Origin: Paracoccaceae bacterium
GTDB lineage: Bacteria > Pseudomonadota > Alphaproteobacteria > Rhodobacterales > Rhodobacteraceae
Assembly: GCA_022822495.1 (NCBI GenBank)
Contig: JAJEBQ010000019.1
Span: 87,375-151,374 of the forward strand
DNA length: 64,000 nt
Direction of reading: 5' to 3'
A program made the position numbers and the translations under genes. Below, one piece after another: positions 56,756 to 64,000 of the stretch (position 1 is the first letter of the stretch; every line of letters begins with the position of its first letter). The notes beneath the pieces were generated by a model that saw only the letters and a program-made list of their open reading frames with translations, was not told the DNA's origin and did no database searches.

Positions 56756-57370
56756 TTGATTGATTACCTGATAATGGTTCCGCAGATAATCTTTGCGGAT
56801 ATCATTCTTTCTGGGGACAACGCGTTAGTTATTGGAATGGCTGCGGCAGGGGTTGATCAGAAATACCGCAAATTTGCAATAATTATGGGCCTGGCCATGG
56901 CCGCCATCCTGAGAATAATATTTGCTGTAATGGCCTCCTTTCTATTACAAATTCCCGGGATACTGTTCTTTGGCGGCTTGCTCCTGTGCTGGGTTTGCTG
57001 GCGTTTCTACAAGGATATCCGAGGGCACTCACATTCACCCCAAGTAACAGCTGATACGGCTTCCATGGAGAAGGAAACTCCACTTGGTCAGTTAAAGAAA
57101 GCCATGATCACCATAACAGTTGCAGATGTTTCCATGTCACTAGACAATGTTTTGGCAATAGCCGCAATTGCCAGAGATGAGGTTTTACTCATGGTTTTTG
57201 GAATCGGCCTGGCTATTGCGATCATGGCGTTGTGTGCAACCGTAATTATGAAAATACTGACACGCTTTCCAATTTTAGCATATGCTGGATTGGTTTTCCT
57301 CATTTACCTTTCGTTGGACTTGATGTATGAGGGCGGCCACGAATTATTACATTTGACGGGCTTAATTTGA
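56756..57370 (+). CDS. TerC/YjbE-family integral membrane protein
   Basis: 204 residues with about seven helices. The hallmark acidic motifs ADIILSGDNALVIGMAAAG and VADVSMSLDNVLAIAAIA each carry a conserved Asp pair, typical of TerC/YjbE/YceF proteins linked to manganese or other metal handling. The frame opens at TTG (56756); an internal ATG at 56774 is an alternative. The gene lies between IclR and the TRAP genes; whether it belongs functionally is open. Confidence 0.85.
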   Translation: MIDYLIMVPQIIFADIILSGDNALVIGMAAAGVDQKYRKFAIIMGLAMAAILRIIFAVMASFLLQIPGILFFGGLLLCWVCWRFYKDIRGHSHSPQVTADTASMEKETPLGQLKKAMITITVADVSMSLDNVLAIAAIARDEVLLMVFGIGLAIAIMALCATVIMKILTRFPILAYAGLVFLIYLSLDLMYEGGHELLHLTGLI

Positions 57371-57475
57371 CAAATTGTGTTGCTTGATCCGTAGAAAAGA
57401 GGGATTTATTCGACTGAAATAATTCATTTGGCAGGAGCGAATATATTGTGTAGAATGGATTTCTTAGCTTTCACT

Positions 57476-57490
57476 GGGAGAAAATTTCCC
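57476..57490. promoter_or_regulatory. Candidate IclR operator upstream of the TRAP genes
   Basis: GGGAGAAAATTTCCC is an imperfect 15-bp dyad matching the IclR consensus TGGAAATNATTTCCA at 11 of 14 defined positions. It lies 100 bp before the DctP start and downstream of an iclR gene 900 bp away. The match was made by eye; the consensus is from E. coli IclR. Confidence 0.45.
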
Positions 57491-57589
57491 GTCAACTCGG
57501 CAAATACGTTTAAGTGTTTTAAACTGGTAGTGCCTTCGCTGGTTTATATGTCGGGATTTTTATTTGAAGGCAACTTTTGGAGGATTACT

Positions 57590-58696
57590 ATGAACATTAG
57601 TAAATCAATTGCCAAGACCCTAATTGTAGGAATTGGTGGTTTAGTCCTGTTAGCGACCTCAGTATTTGCTGAAGTAACTATCAGGGTTCAGTCGGTCATT
57701 CCGGCTCAGGCAGATGAAGTTCATATGCTGAATGAATTTGCCGCCGATGTAGCAGCCCTCACCAATGGGGAAGTTAAAATTGAAGTTCTTCCTGCTGGTG
57801 CAGTGGTTGGTGTCGCTGAAACACTTGACGCCGTTGACAAGGGGTTGATTGAAGGCGGGTTTGCATGGACCCATTATTGGTCAGGAAAGCATCCTGCTGC
57901 GATGCTGTTTGGTTCACCTGTTGCTGGCGCGGGCGTTGGAATCGATAATATCGCTTTCCTGTCCTGGTTCCAATATGGTGGCGGTAGAGAACTTTACGAC
58001 CAGCTTTGGGATGAAATGGGTGTAAATATCAAAGGATTTATGCTCCAACCGGTCGGACCAGAAGCCTTGGGATGGTTCAAGGAACCAATTAACTCCATGG
58101 ATGATTTCAGGAAATATCGATTCAGAACACCTCCTGGTATTCCAGGACAGACCTATAAAGACATTGGTGTCGCATCGGTTGCCATGGGTGGTGGTGATAT
58201 TCTTCCAGCACTTGAAAAAGGAACGATTGATGCCGCTGAATGGTGTTGCCCCAAACCTGACAGTGTCTTCGGCTTCCAAAAAGTTTTGAAGCATTATTAT
58301 CTCCAAGGATTGCACCAGGTTGTCGTGAATGCTGACATCTATATCAATGGCGACGTTTATGATGCATTAACCGATCATCAAAAGAAGGCCCTTGAAGTGG
58401 CAGCCAATGCTTCTTTGACCAAGGCCATGTCTTATCGAATTTATGAAAATGGTAAGGCCTTGAAGGAACTTACCGAAGAGCATGGAGTTATCTTGCACGA
58501 TACACCTGCTGACTACTTCCCAGCCTACATGAATGCTGCACGGGCTTCGCTTGAGAAGAATGCCGAAGAGAATGAGTTCTTTGCCGAAGTGTGGAACAGC
58601 CAGAAAGAATTCGCAAGAATTGCTGTACCTTTCTGGGCCGGGGCACAATCTTCGAATGCCCAACTTGGTAAAGCATTTGCAGATTCTCTAAAATAG
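57590..58696 (+). CDS. dctP: TRAP transporter solute-binding protein (DctP type)
   Basis: 368 residues from ATG 57590, which has GGAGG 7 bases upstream; the long upstream frame is not used. A signal peptide ends near SVFA, followed by the mature EVTIRVQSVIPAQADE. The middle and C-terminus show AAEWCCPKPDSVFGFQKVLK, similar to TakP/FcbT1-type receptors that bind 2-oxoacids or aromatic acids. It captures an organic acid in the periplasm for the DctQM-type permease next to it. Confidence 0.92.
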   Translation: MNISKSIAKTLIVGIGGLVLLATSVFAEVTIRVQSVIPAQADEVHMLNEFAADVAALTNGEVKIEVLPAGAVVGVAETLDAVDKGLIEGGFAWTHYWSGKHPAAMLFGSPVAGAGVGIDNIAFLSWFQYGGGRELYDQLWDEMGVNIKGFMLQPVGPEALGWFKEPINSMDDFRKYRFRTPPGIPGQTYKDIGVASVAMGGGDILPALEKGTIDAAEWCCPKPDSVFGFQKVLKHYYLQGLHQVVVNADIYINGDVYDALTDHQKKALEVAANASLTKAMSYRIYENGKALKELTEEHGVILHDTPADYFPAYMNAARASLEKNAEENEFFAEVWNSQKEFARIAVPFWAGAQSSNAQLGKAFADSLK

Positions 58697-58704
58697 ATTA
58701 AAAA

Positions 58705-58740
58705 ATGAAACGGCGGTAAGGATTTAAACCGCCGTTTCAT
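58705..58740. terminator. Strong hairpin between dctP and the TRAP permease gene
   Basis: ATGAAACGGCGGT (58705-58717) and ACCGCCGTTTCAT (58728-58740) are perfect 13-bp complements around a 10-base loop. No T tract follows. It probably lowers permease expression relative to the receptor, or protects the dctP message from 3' decay. Confidence 0.55.
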
Positions 58741-58808
58741 AATTATCACGTTGGTTCCCGTGCAATCAGTACAGCTGGAACTCACACTTTCGATTGAAAG
58801 AATACAGA

Positions 58809-61064
58809 ATGGCTAAGGAACCTGATCCTGATGGTCTTGTTCTCGGCGACGAGTTAATAGCCGAGGGGAGAATTGGCATAGCTGGAGAAACTCCAGAAGA
58901 CATGCCCGATTGGATGCGCAAGATTGTTGCCACCATAGATATCACCAATAATTGGGTAGGACGTTTTACCTGTCTCCTGCTCGTTCCGATAATATTTGCG
59001 ATGGTGTATGAAGTCGTCGCCCGGAAACTCTTCATCGCTCCAACCATATGGGCATATGATACCAGCCGAATGTTCGCTGGAGCATTGTTCATGCTTGGTG
59101 CCGGCTATGTATTGATGCGGGGTGTCCATATACGGGCAGATTTCCTCTATCGAAACTGGACCAAAAAAAGTCAGGCGACCGTTGACGCCTCTCTTTATCT
59201 CCTCTTTTATTTCCCTGCAATGTTATTCTTTTTCTGGATCTCACTGGATTATACCGTCAGTGCATGGGTCAAATGGGAAAGGACAATGGATACCACCCTG
59301 ATGGCTCCTCTGGCTCCAGCTCGAACGGCCATGCCCGCGGGTGCATTTTTTCTCATAATCCAAGGCATAGCTGAGATCTTACGTGCCTTTCATGATATGG
59401 GTCCTGAACGTGCCTCCAAATACTATAAGGCTTTGCCAATCTATGTCATAGGGCTGTTATGTATCTTCCTCAGCGCGTTTTATCCATCAATCATGCCCTT
59501 GGGTGGATGGTGGTCTTCGGTCGTTTCCGCAACTGGACTGACCAGTATTCCAACAGAATTTGTGGGCGTAATCATGATTGGCGTGATGTTATTTGCCATT
59601 TTTGTAGGTTTTCCGATTTCATTCACCTTAATCTTCCTCGGTTTTGTTTTTGGTGCATGGGGTTTTGGCGGAACACTTGTTTTCTACTTGCAAACCCTTC
59701 AGTTCAATTCGGTAATGTTGGAACAAACGCTTGCTGCCGTTCCCCTGTTCGTATTTATGGGCATTGTCATGGAGCAGGCTGGCTTGATGGAGCGCTTGTT
59801 CTCCTCGGTTCAACTCATGCTGTCCAGAACGCGTGGTGCCCTGTATCTGGCGGTGTTATTTGTATCGACCATTTTTGCGGCTGCGACCGGTATTGTCGGC
59901 GCTTCAGTGACCATCCTGGGTATCATGGCATCAAAAACCATGAATCAATCGGGGTATGATACCAAATTGGCAGCAGGAACCATCACGGCTGGTGGAACCC
60001 TTGGAATTCTCATTCCACCTTCAATTATGCTGGTTGTCATGGGGCCGGTATTGGAAGTTCCTGTTACGGACCTGTTTTCCGCGGCCATTATCCCTGGCAT
60101 TCTTCTGGCCTCACTTTATGCCGCCTATGCCATGATTCGATGCTGGATGAATCCTGATTTGGGACCCATTCTTCCCGTCGAGAAGCAACCACCAACATCA
60201 CCATACTACTGGTTGGAATCAGTAACTGTTATCTTTTCGATACTGGTTCTTTTTGTCTTGTTTTTCATGTCCCTTTCTGGTTCGCTTGGAGGTCTGTTCC
60301 CACTTTCCTGGCTCATTATTCCATTAGCTTGGGGAGGCTTGATGCTGTTAGGGGCCAAATGGGTCAAGAAAGTAAAACCAGGTGGCTTTTATTTCTCCGA
60401 CCTTTGGTATGAGTTTTTCATAGGTCTTGTCCCTCCCTCAGGGCTTGTGGCCTTCTCCTTGGGTTCCATCCTGTTTGGCTGGGCCACACCCACGGAAGGT
60501 GCGGGATGCGGAGCGATGGGAGCAATTATACTTGCCCTTGCCTACAGAAAGTTGACCTGGTCAAGATTCTATGAAGCCTTGATCAAAACCCTTGAGATAA
60601 CGGTATTGATTCTTTTCCTGGTAGCAGCGTCAAACTTCTTTGGAGCGGTGTTCTCAAGGTTGGGCACACCAACCATGCTCACGGAAATTCTGTTATCGGT
60701 TGAACTTTCGGAAACCATGATTTTGATCATCATTATGGCCTTGATCTTCCTCTTGGGTTGGCCGCTTGAATGGGTACCGATTGTTTTGATTATTGTTCCC
60801 ATTCTTATCCCAGCACTGGATAAAATTGGTGTCAATCTTACCTGGTTTGGTATTCTGGTTGCAGTCAATTTGCAAACCGCCTGGCTCAGTCCACCGGTGG
60901 CCCTGTCTGCCTATTTCCTGAAAGGGGTTGTACCCAGTTGGGATTTGGCCGATATCTATAAGGGTATGCTTCAGTTCATGGGTATTCAGTTGATAGGTTT
61001 GATTTTGGTTTTTGTTTTCCCTCAATTGGCTCTTTGGTTACCAGAGTTGATATATGGTCAATAA
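58809..61064 (+). CDS. dctQM: Fused TRAP transporter permease (DctQ-DctM)
   Basis: 751 residues from ATG 58809 (the frame extends to TTG 58794). The N-terminal part with about four helices (WVGRFTCLLLVPIIFAMVYE to HIRADFLY) is the small DctQ subunit; after a helix-rich linker the twelve-helix DctM part contains AGTITAGGTLGILIPPSIML and GWATPTEGAGCGAMGAIILA. The fusion makes a single-chain permease driven by sodium or proton. It follows dctP after 112 bp including a hairpin and precedes the GMC oxidoreductase by 15 bp. Confidence 0.92.
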   Translation: MAKEPDPDGLVLGDELIAEGRIGIAGETPEDMPDWMRKIVATIDITNNWVGRFTCLLLVPIIFAMVYEVVARKLFIAPTIWAYDTSRMFAGALFMLGAGYVLMRGVHIRADFLYRNWTKKSQATVDASLYLLFYFPAMLFFFWISLDYTVSAWVKWERTMDTTLMAPLAPARTAMPAGAFFLIIQGIAEILRAFHDMGPERASKYYKALPIYVIGLLCIFLSAFYPSIMPLGGWWSSVVSATGLTSIPTEFVGVIMIGVMLFAIFVGFPISFTLIFLGFVFGAWGFGGTLVFYLQTLQFNSVMLEQTLAAVPLFVFMGIVMEQAGLMERLFSSVQLMLSRTRGALYLAVLFVSTIFAAATGIVGASVTILGIMASKTMNQSGYDTKLAAGTITAGGTLGILIPPSIMLVVMGPVLEVPVTDLFSAAIIPGILLASLYAAYAMIRCWMNPDLGPILPVEKQPPTSPYYWLESVTVIFSILVLFVLFFMSLSGSLGGLFPLSWLIIPLAWGGLMLLGAKWVKKVKPGGFYFSDLWYEFFIGLVPPSGLVAFSLGSILFGWATPTEGAGCGAMGAIILALAYRKLTWSRFYEALIKTLEITVLILFLVAASNFFGAVFSRLGTPTMLTEILLSVELSETMILIIIMALIFLLGWPLEWVPIVLIIVPILIPALDKIGVNLTWFGILVAVNLQTAWLSPPVALSAYFLKGVVPSWDLADIYKGMLQFMGIQLIGLILVFVFPQLALWLPELIYGQ

Positions 61065-61079
61065 GGTTGTAAATATTTA

Positions 61080-62678
61080 ATGGCTGAGGAATTTGACTTC
61101 GCTGTCATTGGCGGAGGCTCGGCTGGTTGCGTATTAGCCAACCGGCTGAGTGCAAATCCCCACAACAAGGTCGTTCTTCTTGAAGCTGGTTCCAGGGATT
61201 GGAACCCCTGGATTCATATTCCGATAGGTTATTTCAGAACCATGCACAATCCCAGTGTCGACTGGTGTTTTGCCACGGAACCCGATCCTGGGGTCAATGG
61301 ACGACAGATTGATTGGCCTCGGGGCAAGGTTTTAGGAGGATCGTCCTCCCTCAATGGCCTCTTGTATGTCCGTGGACAGCCGGAAGATTTCACCAGATGG
61401 CGTCAAATGGGCAATGCTGGTTGGGATTGGGAAGATGTCCTTCCGTATTTCAGGAAAGCGGAAACCTATGAGGGTGGAGGGGATGAAATTCGAGGTGATT
61501 CAGGCCCCTTGAGTGTATCAAAAATGCCCTTTTACCGTCCCATATGCGATGCCTGGGTCAAGGCAGCACAGGCCAGTGGCTATCATTTCAATGATGATTA
61601 TAACGGGGCACAACAAGAAGGTGTCGGCTACTTTCAAATTACGACCAGAAATGGAAGAAGATGCAGTGCGGCCGTTGCCTATCTCAATCCAGCCAGGGGT
61701 CGTGCCAACCTCAAGATCCTAACCAATGCCCAAGCAACGAAACTGAAACTTTCTGGCGGTAAAGCCGTGGGAATATTCTACCGGGATGGCTCCGGTGCAG
61801 AACATGAAATCAGTGTAAACAGGGAAATCGTTTTATCTTCCGGCGCAATTGGTTCACCTCATTTGCTGATGCTGTCTGGAATTGGGGATGGCGAGGAGTT
61901 GCAAGAAGCAGGCATAGAAGTCAAAGCCGATGTGAGGGCTGTGGGTAAAAATCTACAAGATCACCTACAAGCACGGGTTGTTTTCAAATGCAATGAACAA
62001 ACTCTCAACGATGAAGCCAGCAGTCTTTTCGCAAAAATGGGGATGCTTTGGCAATATGTTACCTCCCGTACTGGTGCAATGACCATGGCAGCAAGTTTAG
62101 CCAATGGTTTTATACGTACAGGGGATCATGTTGAAACCCCGGATATTCAATTCCACGTTCAACCCTGGTCGGCAGACAGTGTTGGCAAGGGGGTCCATCC
62201 CTTCTCAGCGTTTACTTCTTCCGTGTGTCAATTACGACCCGAAAGCAAGGGTGAAATCAGGCTTAAATCATCCAATCCCCTGGATTATCCAGAAATTCAC
62301 CCCAATTATCTTGCCACAGAAACCGATTGCAGAACCATGGTTGACGGCGTTCGAATCGCCCGCGAAATTGCAACCCGAACGCCCTTGCAGGAGAAGATCT
62401 CAAGCGAATATCAACCCGGGGATGAGGTCGAATCCTACGACGAAATATTACATTGGATTAGAGAAACTTCGACCACAATATTCCACCCGACGGGGACCTG
62501 CAAAATGGGGCCTGGCAAGGATGGTGTTGTCGATGAAAAACTCCGAGTTAAGGGCATAACAGGATTACGCGTTGCAGACTGCTCAATCATGCCGGAAATT
62601 GTTTCGGGCAATACCAACGCTGCAGCCATTATGATAGGTGAAAAAGCAAGCGATATGATTCTTGAAGAAATGCATTAG
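61080..62678 (+). CDS. GMC-family FAD oxidoreductase (choline-dehydrogenase-like)
   Basis: 532 residues. The ADP-binding FAVIGGGSAGCVLANRLS at the N-terminus, GKVLGGSSSLNGLLYVRGQP (GMC signature 1) and SSGAIGSPHLLMLSGIG (signature 2) are intact, with the catalytic His in TIFHPTGTCKMGPG near residue 475 and the C-terminal NTNAAAIMIGEKASD. It oxidises a primary or secondary alcohol to the carbonyl. BetA-like but not shown to be choline-specific. It lies between the TRAP permease and an aminotransferase. Confidence 0.92.
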   Translation: MAEEFDFAVIGGGSAGCVLANRLSANPHNKVVLLEAGSRDWNPWIHIPIGYFRTMHNPSVDWCFATEPDPGVNGRQIDWPRGKVLGGSSSLNGLLYVRGQPEDFTRWRQMGNAGWDWEDVLPYFRKAETYEGGGDEIRGDSGPLSVSKMPFYRPICDAWVKAAQASGYHFNDDYNGAQQEGVGYFQITTRNGRRCSAAVAYLNPARGRANLKILTNAQATKLKLSGGKAVGIFYRDGSGAEHEISVNREIVLSSGAIGSPHLLMLSGIGDGEELQEAGIEVKADVRAVGKNLQDHLQARVVFKCNEQTLNDEASSLFAKMGMLWQYVTSRTGAMTMAASLANGFIRTGDHVETPDIQFHVQPWSADSVGKGVHPFSAFTSSVCQLRPESKGEIRLKSSNPLDYPEIHPNYLATETDCRTMVDGVRIAREIATRTPLQEKISSEYQPGDEVESYDEILHWIRETSTTIFHPTGTCKMGPGKDGVVDEKLRVKGITGLRVADCSIMPEIVSGNTNAAAIMIGEKASDMILEEMH

Positions 62679-62735
62679 GTTCTTTTCGATACAAATCACT
62701 TTGCATCTAACCCAAAAACTCTAACCTTAGGACTT

Positions 62736-64000
62736 ATGGACAATTCTATACTTGCGAGAGCACAGAAGGCATTCCCAGCAGGGAGCTTAGGCAATTTTGA
62801 TGCTGACGTGTTCATAACCAAAGGGCATGGCAGTCGAGTTTGGGACTTGGAGGGAAGGGAATATCTTGATTATCTGATGGGGTCAGGTCCTTTGATATTG
62901 GGACATTCACACCCTGAGGTCATAGACGCAGTTAGGTCCAACCTAGCCAATGGCACCACTTTCATGGCTAACAATCCATGGGCCTTGGAACTTGCTGAAG
63001 AAATAATTAACGCTGTAACCTGTGCTGAACAAGTTCGATTTCTGTCTTCAGGGTCGGAAGCAGACATGTACGCTGTCAGGCTGGCAAGAGCCTACACCGG
63101 CCGAGATAAAATAATCAAGTTTGAAGGCGGTTATCACGGTATGGGGTCTGAAGCCCAGATGAGTTTGGCCCCGACGAAACTTGCAAACTTTCCGCAGGCC
63201 GTACCAGATAGTGCTGGTATCCAAGACTCAATACGCAAGGACACTCTCATTGCACCATTTAATGATTCTGCTTTTCTTGAAAGTCTTTTGACTGAATACG
63301 ATGGTGAAATTGCAGCAATATTCATGGAACCCTTACAAAGGATTATTCCTCCTGAAGAGAATTTTCTACCGAGGGTGAGAGACCTTTGCAATAAACATGA
63401 TACCCTGCTGATTTTTGATGAAATTGTAACTGGTTTTCGCTTTGCCTATGGGGGAGCACAAGAGATTTATGGTGTGGTTCCCGACATATGTACCCTAGGC
63501 AAAATAATTGGTGGTGGATTTCCCCTGGCAGCAATTGCAGGCAAGAAAGACATCATGGCTCATTTTGACAAATCCATAGTGGGTAATGGTAAATGGCTCA
63601 TGATGATGGGAACACTTTCAGGTAATCCCATAGCTTCGATTGCAGGACTCAAAACTCTGGAAATTCTCCGTCGACCAGGTTCCTATGCCGAGATGTATTC
63701 GTATGGTGAAAGAATCATCGGGATATACAGCCAACATTTAGAGGCCTCAGGATTACCCTATCAGGTTGTTGGACACCCTACCCTATTCGATATTGTCTTT
63801 ACCGAATCCAAAGTCAGGAATTACCGTGATGTCTTTCTATCGAATAACAAGAGAAATCTAAGGTTCAACAAGGAATTGAGGCAATATGGATTACTCAAAA
63901 CCCCAAGCAAGCTTTATCCAAGTCTGGTTTTAACCGAAAAAGATTTTGAGGTGACCGAGCAGGCGGTAAAGAAGGCCACAGAAGCCATCATGAAGGACCA
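62736..64000 (+). CDS. Class III aminotransferase or glutamate-1-semialdehyde aminomutase-like enzyme, 3' end cut
   Basis: About 421 residues from ATG 62736, running off the window. The sequence MDNSILARAQKAFPAG, GHSHPEVIDAVRS, SSGSEADMYAVRLARAYTGR, the aspartate in IFDEIVTGFRF and the PLP lysine in TLGKIIGGGFPLAAIAG are all from the acetylornithine/GSA class III group. Catabolic clusters often use such enzymes for amines or omega-amino acids. Adjacent GMC oxidoreductase suggests a carbonyl substrate. Amino donor unknown. Confidence 0.88.
   Translation, partial: MDNSILARAQKAFPAGSLGNFDADVFITKGHGSRVWDLEGREYLDYLMGSGPLILGHSHPEVIDAVRSNLANGTTFMANNPWALELAEEIINAVTCAEQVRFLSSGSEADMYAVRLARAYTGRDKIIKFEGGYHGMGSEAQMSLAPTKLANFPQAVPDSAGIQDSIRKDTLIAPFNDSAFLESLLTEYDGEIAAIFMEPLQRIIPPEENFLPRVRDLCNKHDTLLIFDEIVTGFRFAYGGAQEIYGVVPDICTLGKIIGGGFPLAAIAGKKDIMAHFDKSIVGNGKWLMMMGTLSGNPIASIAGLKTLEILRRPGSYAEMYSYGERIIGIYSQHLEASGLPYQVVGHPTLFDIVFTESKVRNYRDVFLSNNKRNLRFNKELRQYGLLKTPSKLYPSLVLTEKDFEVTEQAVKKATEAIMKD

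Noticed and set aside
1..64000. CRISPR arrays or prophage
   Set aside because: No regularly spaced direct repeats, integrases or phage structural genes were found; the only mobile-element traces are the small IS remnants.

Overview
The window looks like a compact, moderately AT-rich alphaproteobacterial chromosome, probably from a marine heterotroph related to Rhodobacterales. The evidence is the conserved order ruvC-ruvA-ruvB-ybgC-tolQRAB-pal-cpoB-tilS-ftsH with folD nearby, a DUF3108 gene near rpmB, a DUF6280-type gene, and a TRAP carboxylate transporter next to a dimethylglycine-dehydrogenase-like oxidase. Family assignments rest on motifs and recalled family features; no database search was run.

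Layout. 1-9.6 kb: housekeeping genes (lepA, partial at the left edge; rpmB; efp; ygfZ; yebC), the mutase chaperone meaB, a thioesterase, an inositol-monophosphatase-like gene that has lost its metal ligands, and two transporters. 9.6-16.1 kb: the propionyl-CoA to succinyl-CoA module (pccB, pccA, a DUF4174 gene, methylmalonyl-CoA mutase). 16.1-28.9 kb: mgtE, guaD, upp, prpE, a two-gene remnant of a PilM/PilP-like protein, a D-lactate-dehydrogenase-like flavoprotein, metY, rlmB, tRNA-Tyr and acetoacetyl-CoA synthetase. With meaB this gives propionate activation, carboxylation and isomerisation plus ketone-body and lactate entry; no methylmalonyl-CoA epimerase is seen here.

28.9-32.7 kb is a gene graveyard: IS5-type and ISL3-type remnants, a truncated retropepsin-like gene with its upstream partner, a Fic pseudogene with two in-frame stops, and a sterol-desaturase pseudogene broken by several stops and frameshifts. 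It ends at tRNA-Cys.

32.9-47.3 kb is a minus-strand housekeeping block: folD, a MOSC protein, two tandem ftsH copies (the downstream one lacks the first membrane segment and periplasmic domain), tilS, the Tol-Pal system, ybgC and ruvBAC. 47.5-64 kb is accessory metabolism: a cupin, a P1 peptidase, a carboxymuconolactone-decarboxylase-like protein, an RpiR-regulated cluster of Rieske oxygenase, dimethylglycine-dehydrogenase-like oxidase and MDR oxidoreductase, a SLATT-like two-TM protein preceded by a small frameshifted gene, and an IclR-TerC-TRAP-GMC oxidoreductase-aminotransferase cluster cut by the right edge.

Most interesting leads: the SLATT-like pair with an A8 frameshift, the catalytically dead IMPase ortholog, the short FtsH paralog, the split PilM/PilP-like gene, and a candidate IclR operator in front of the TRAP genes.
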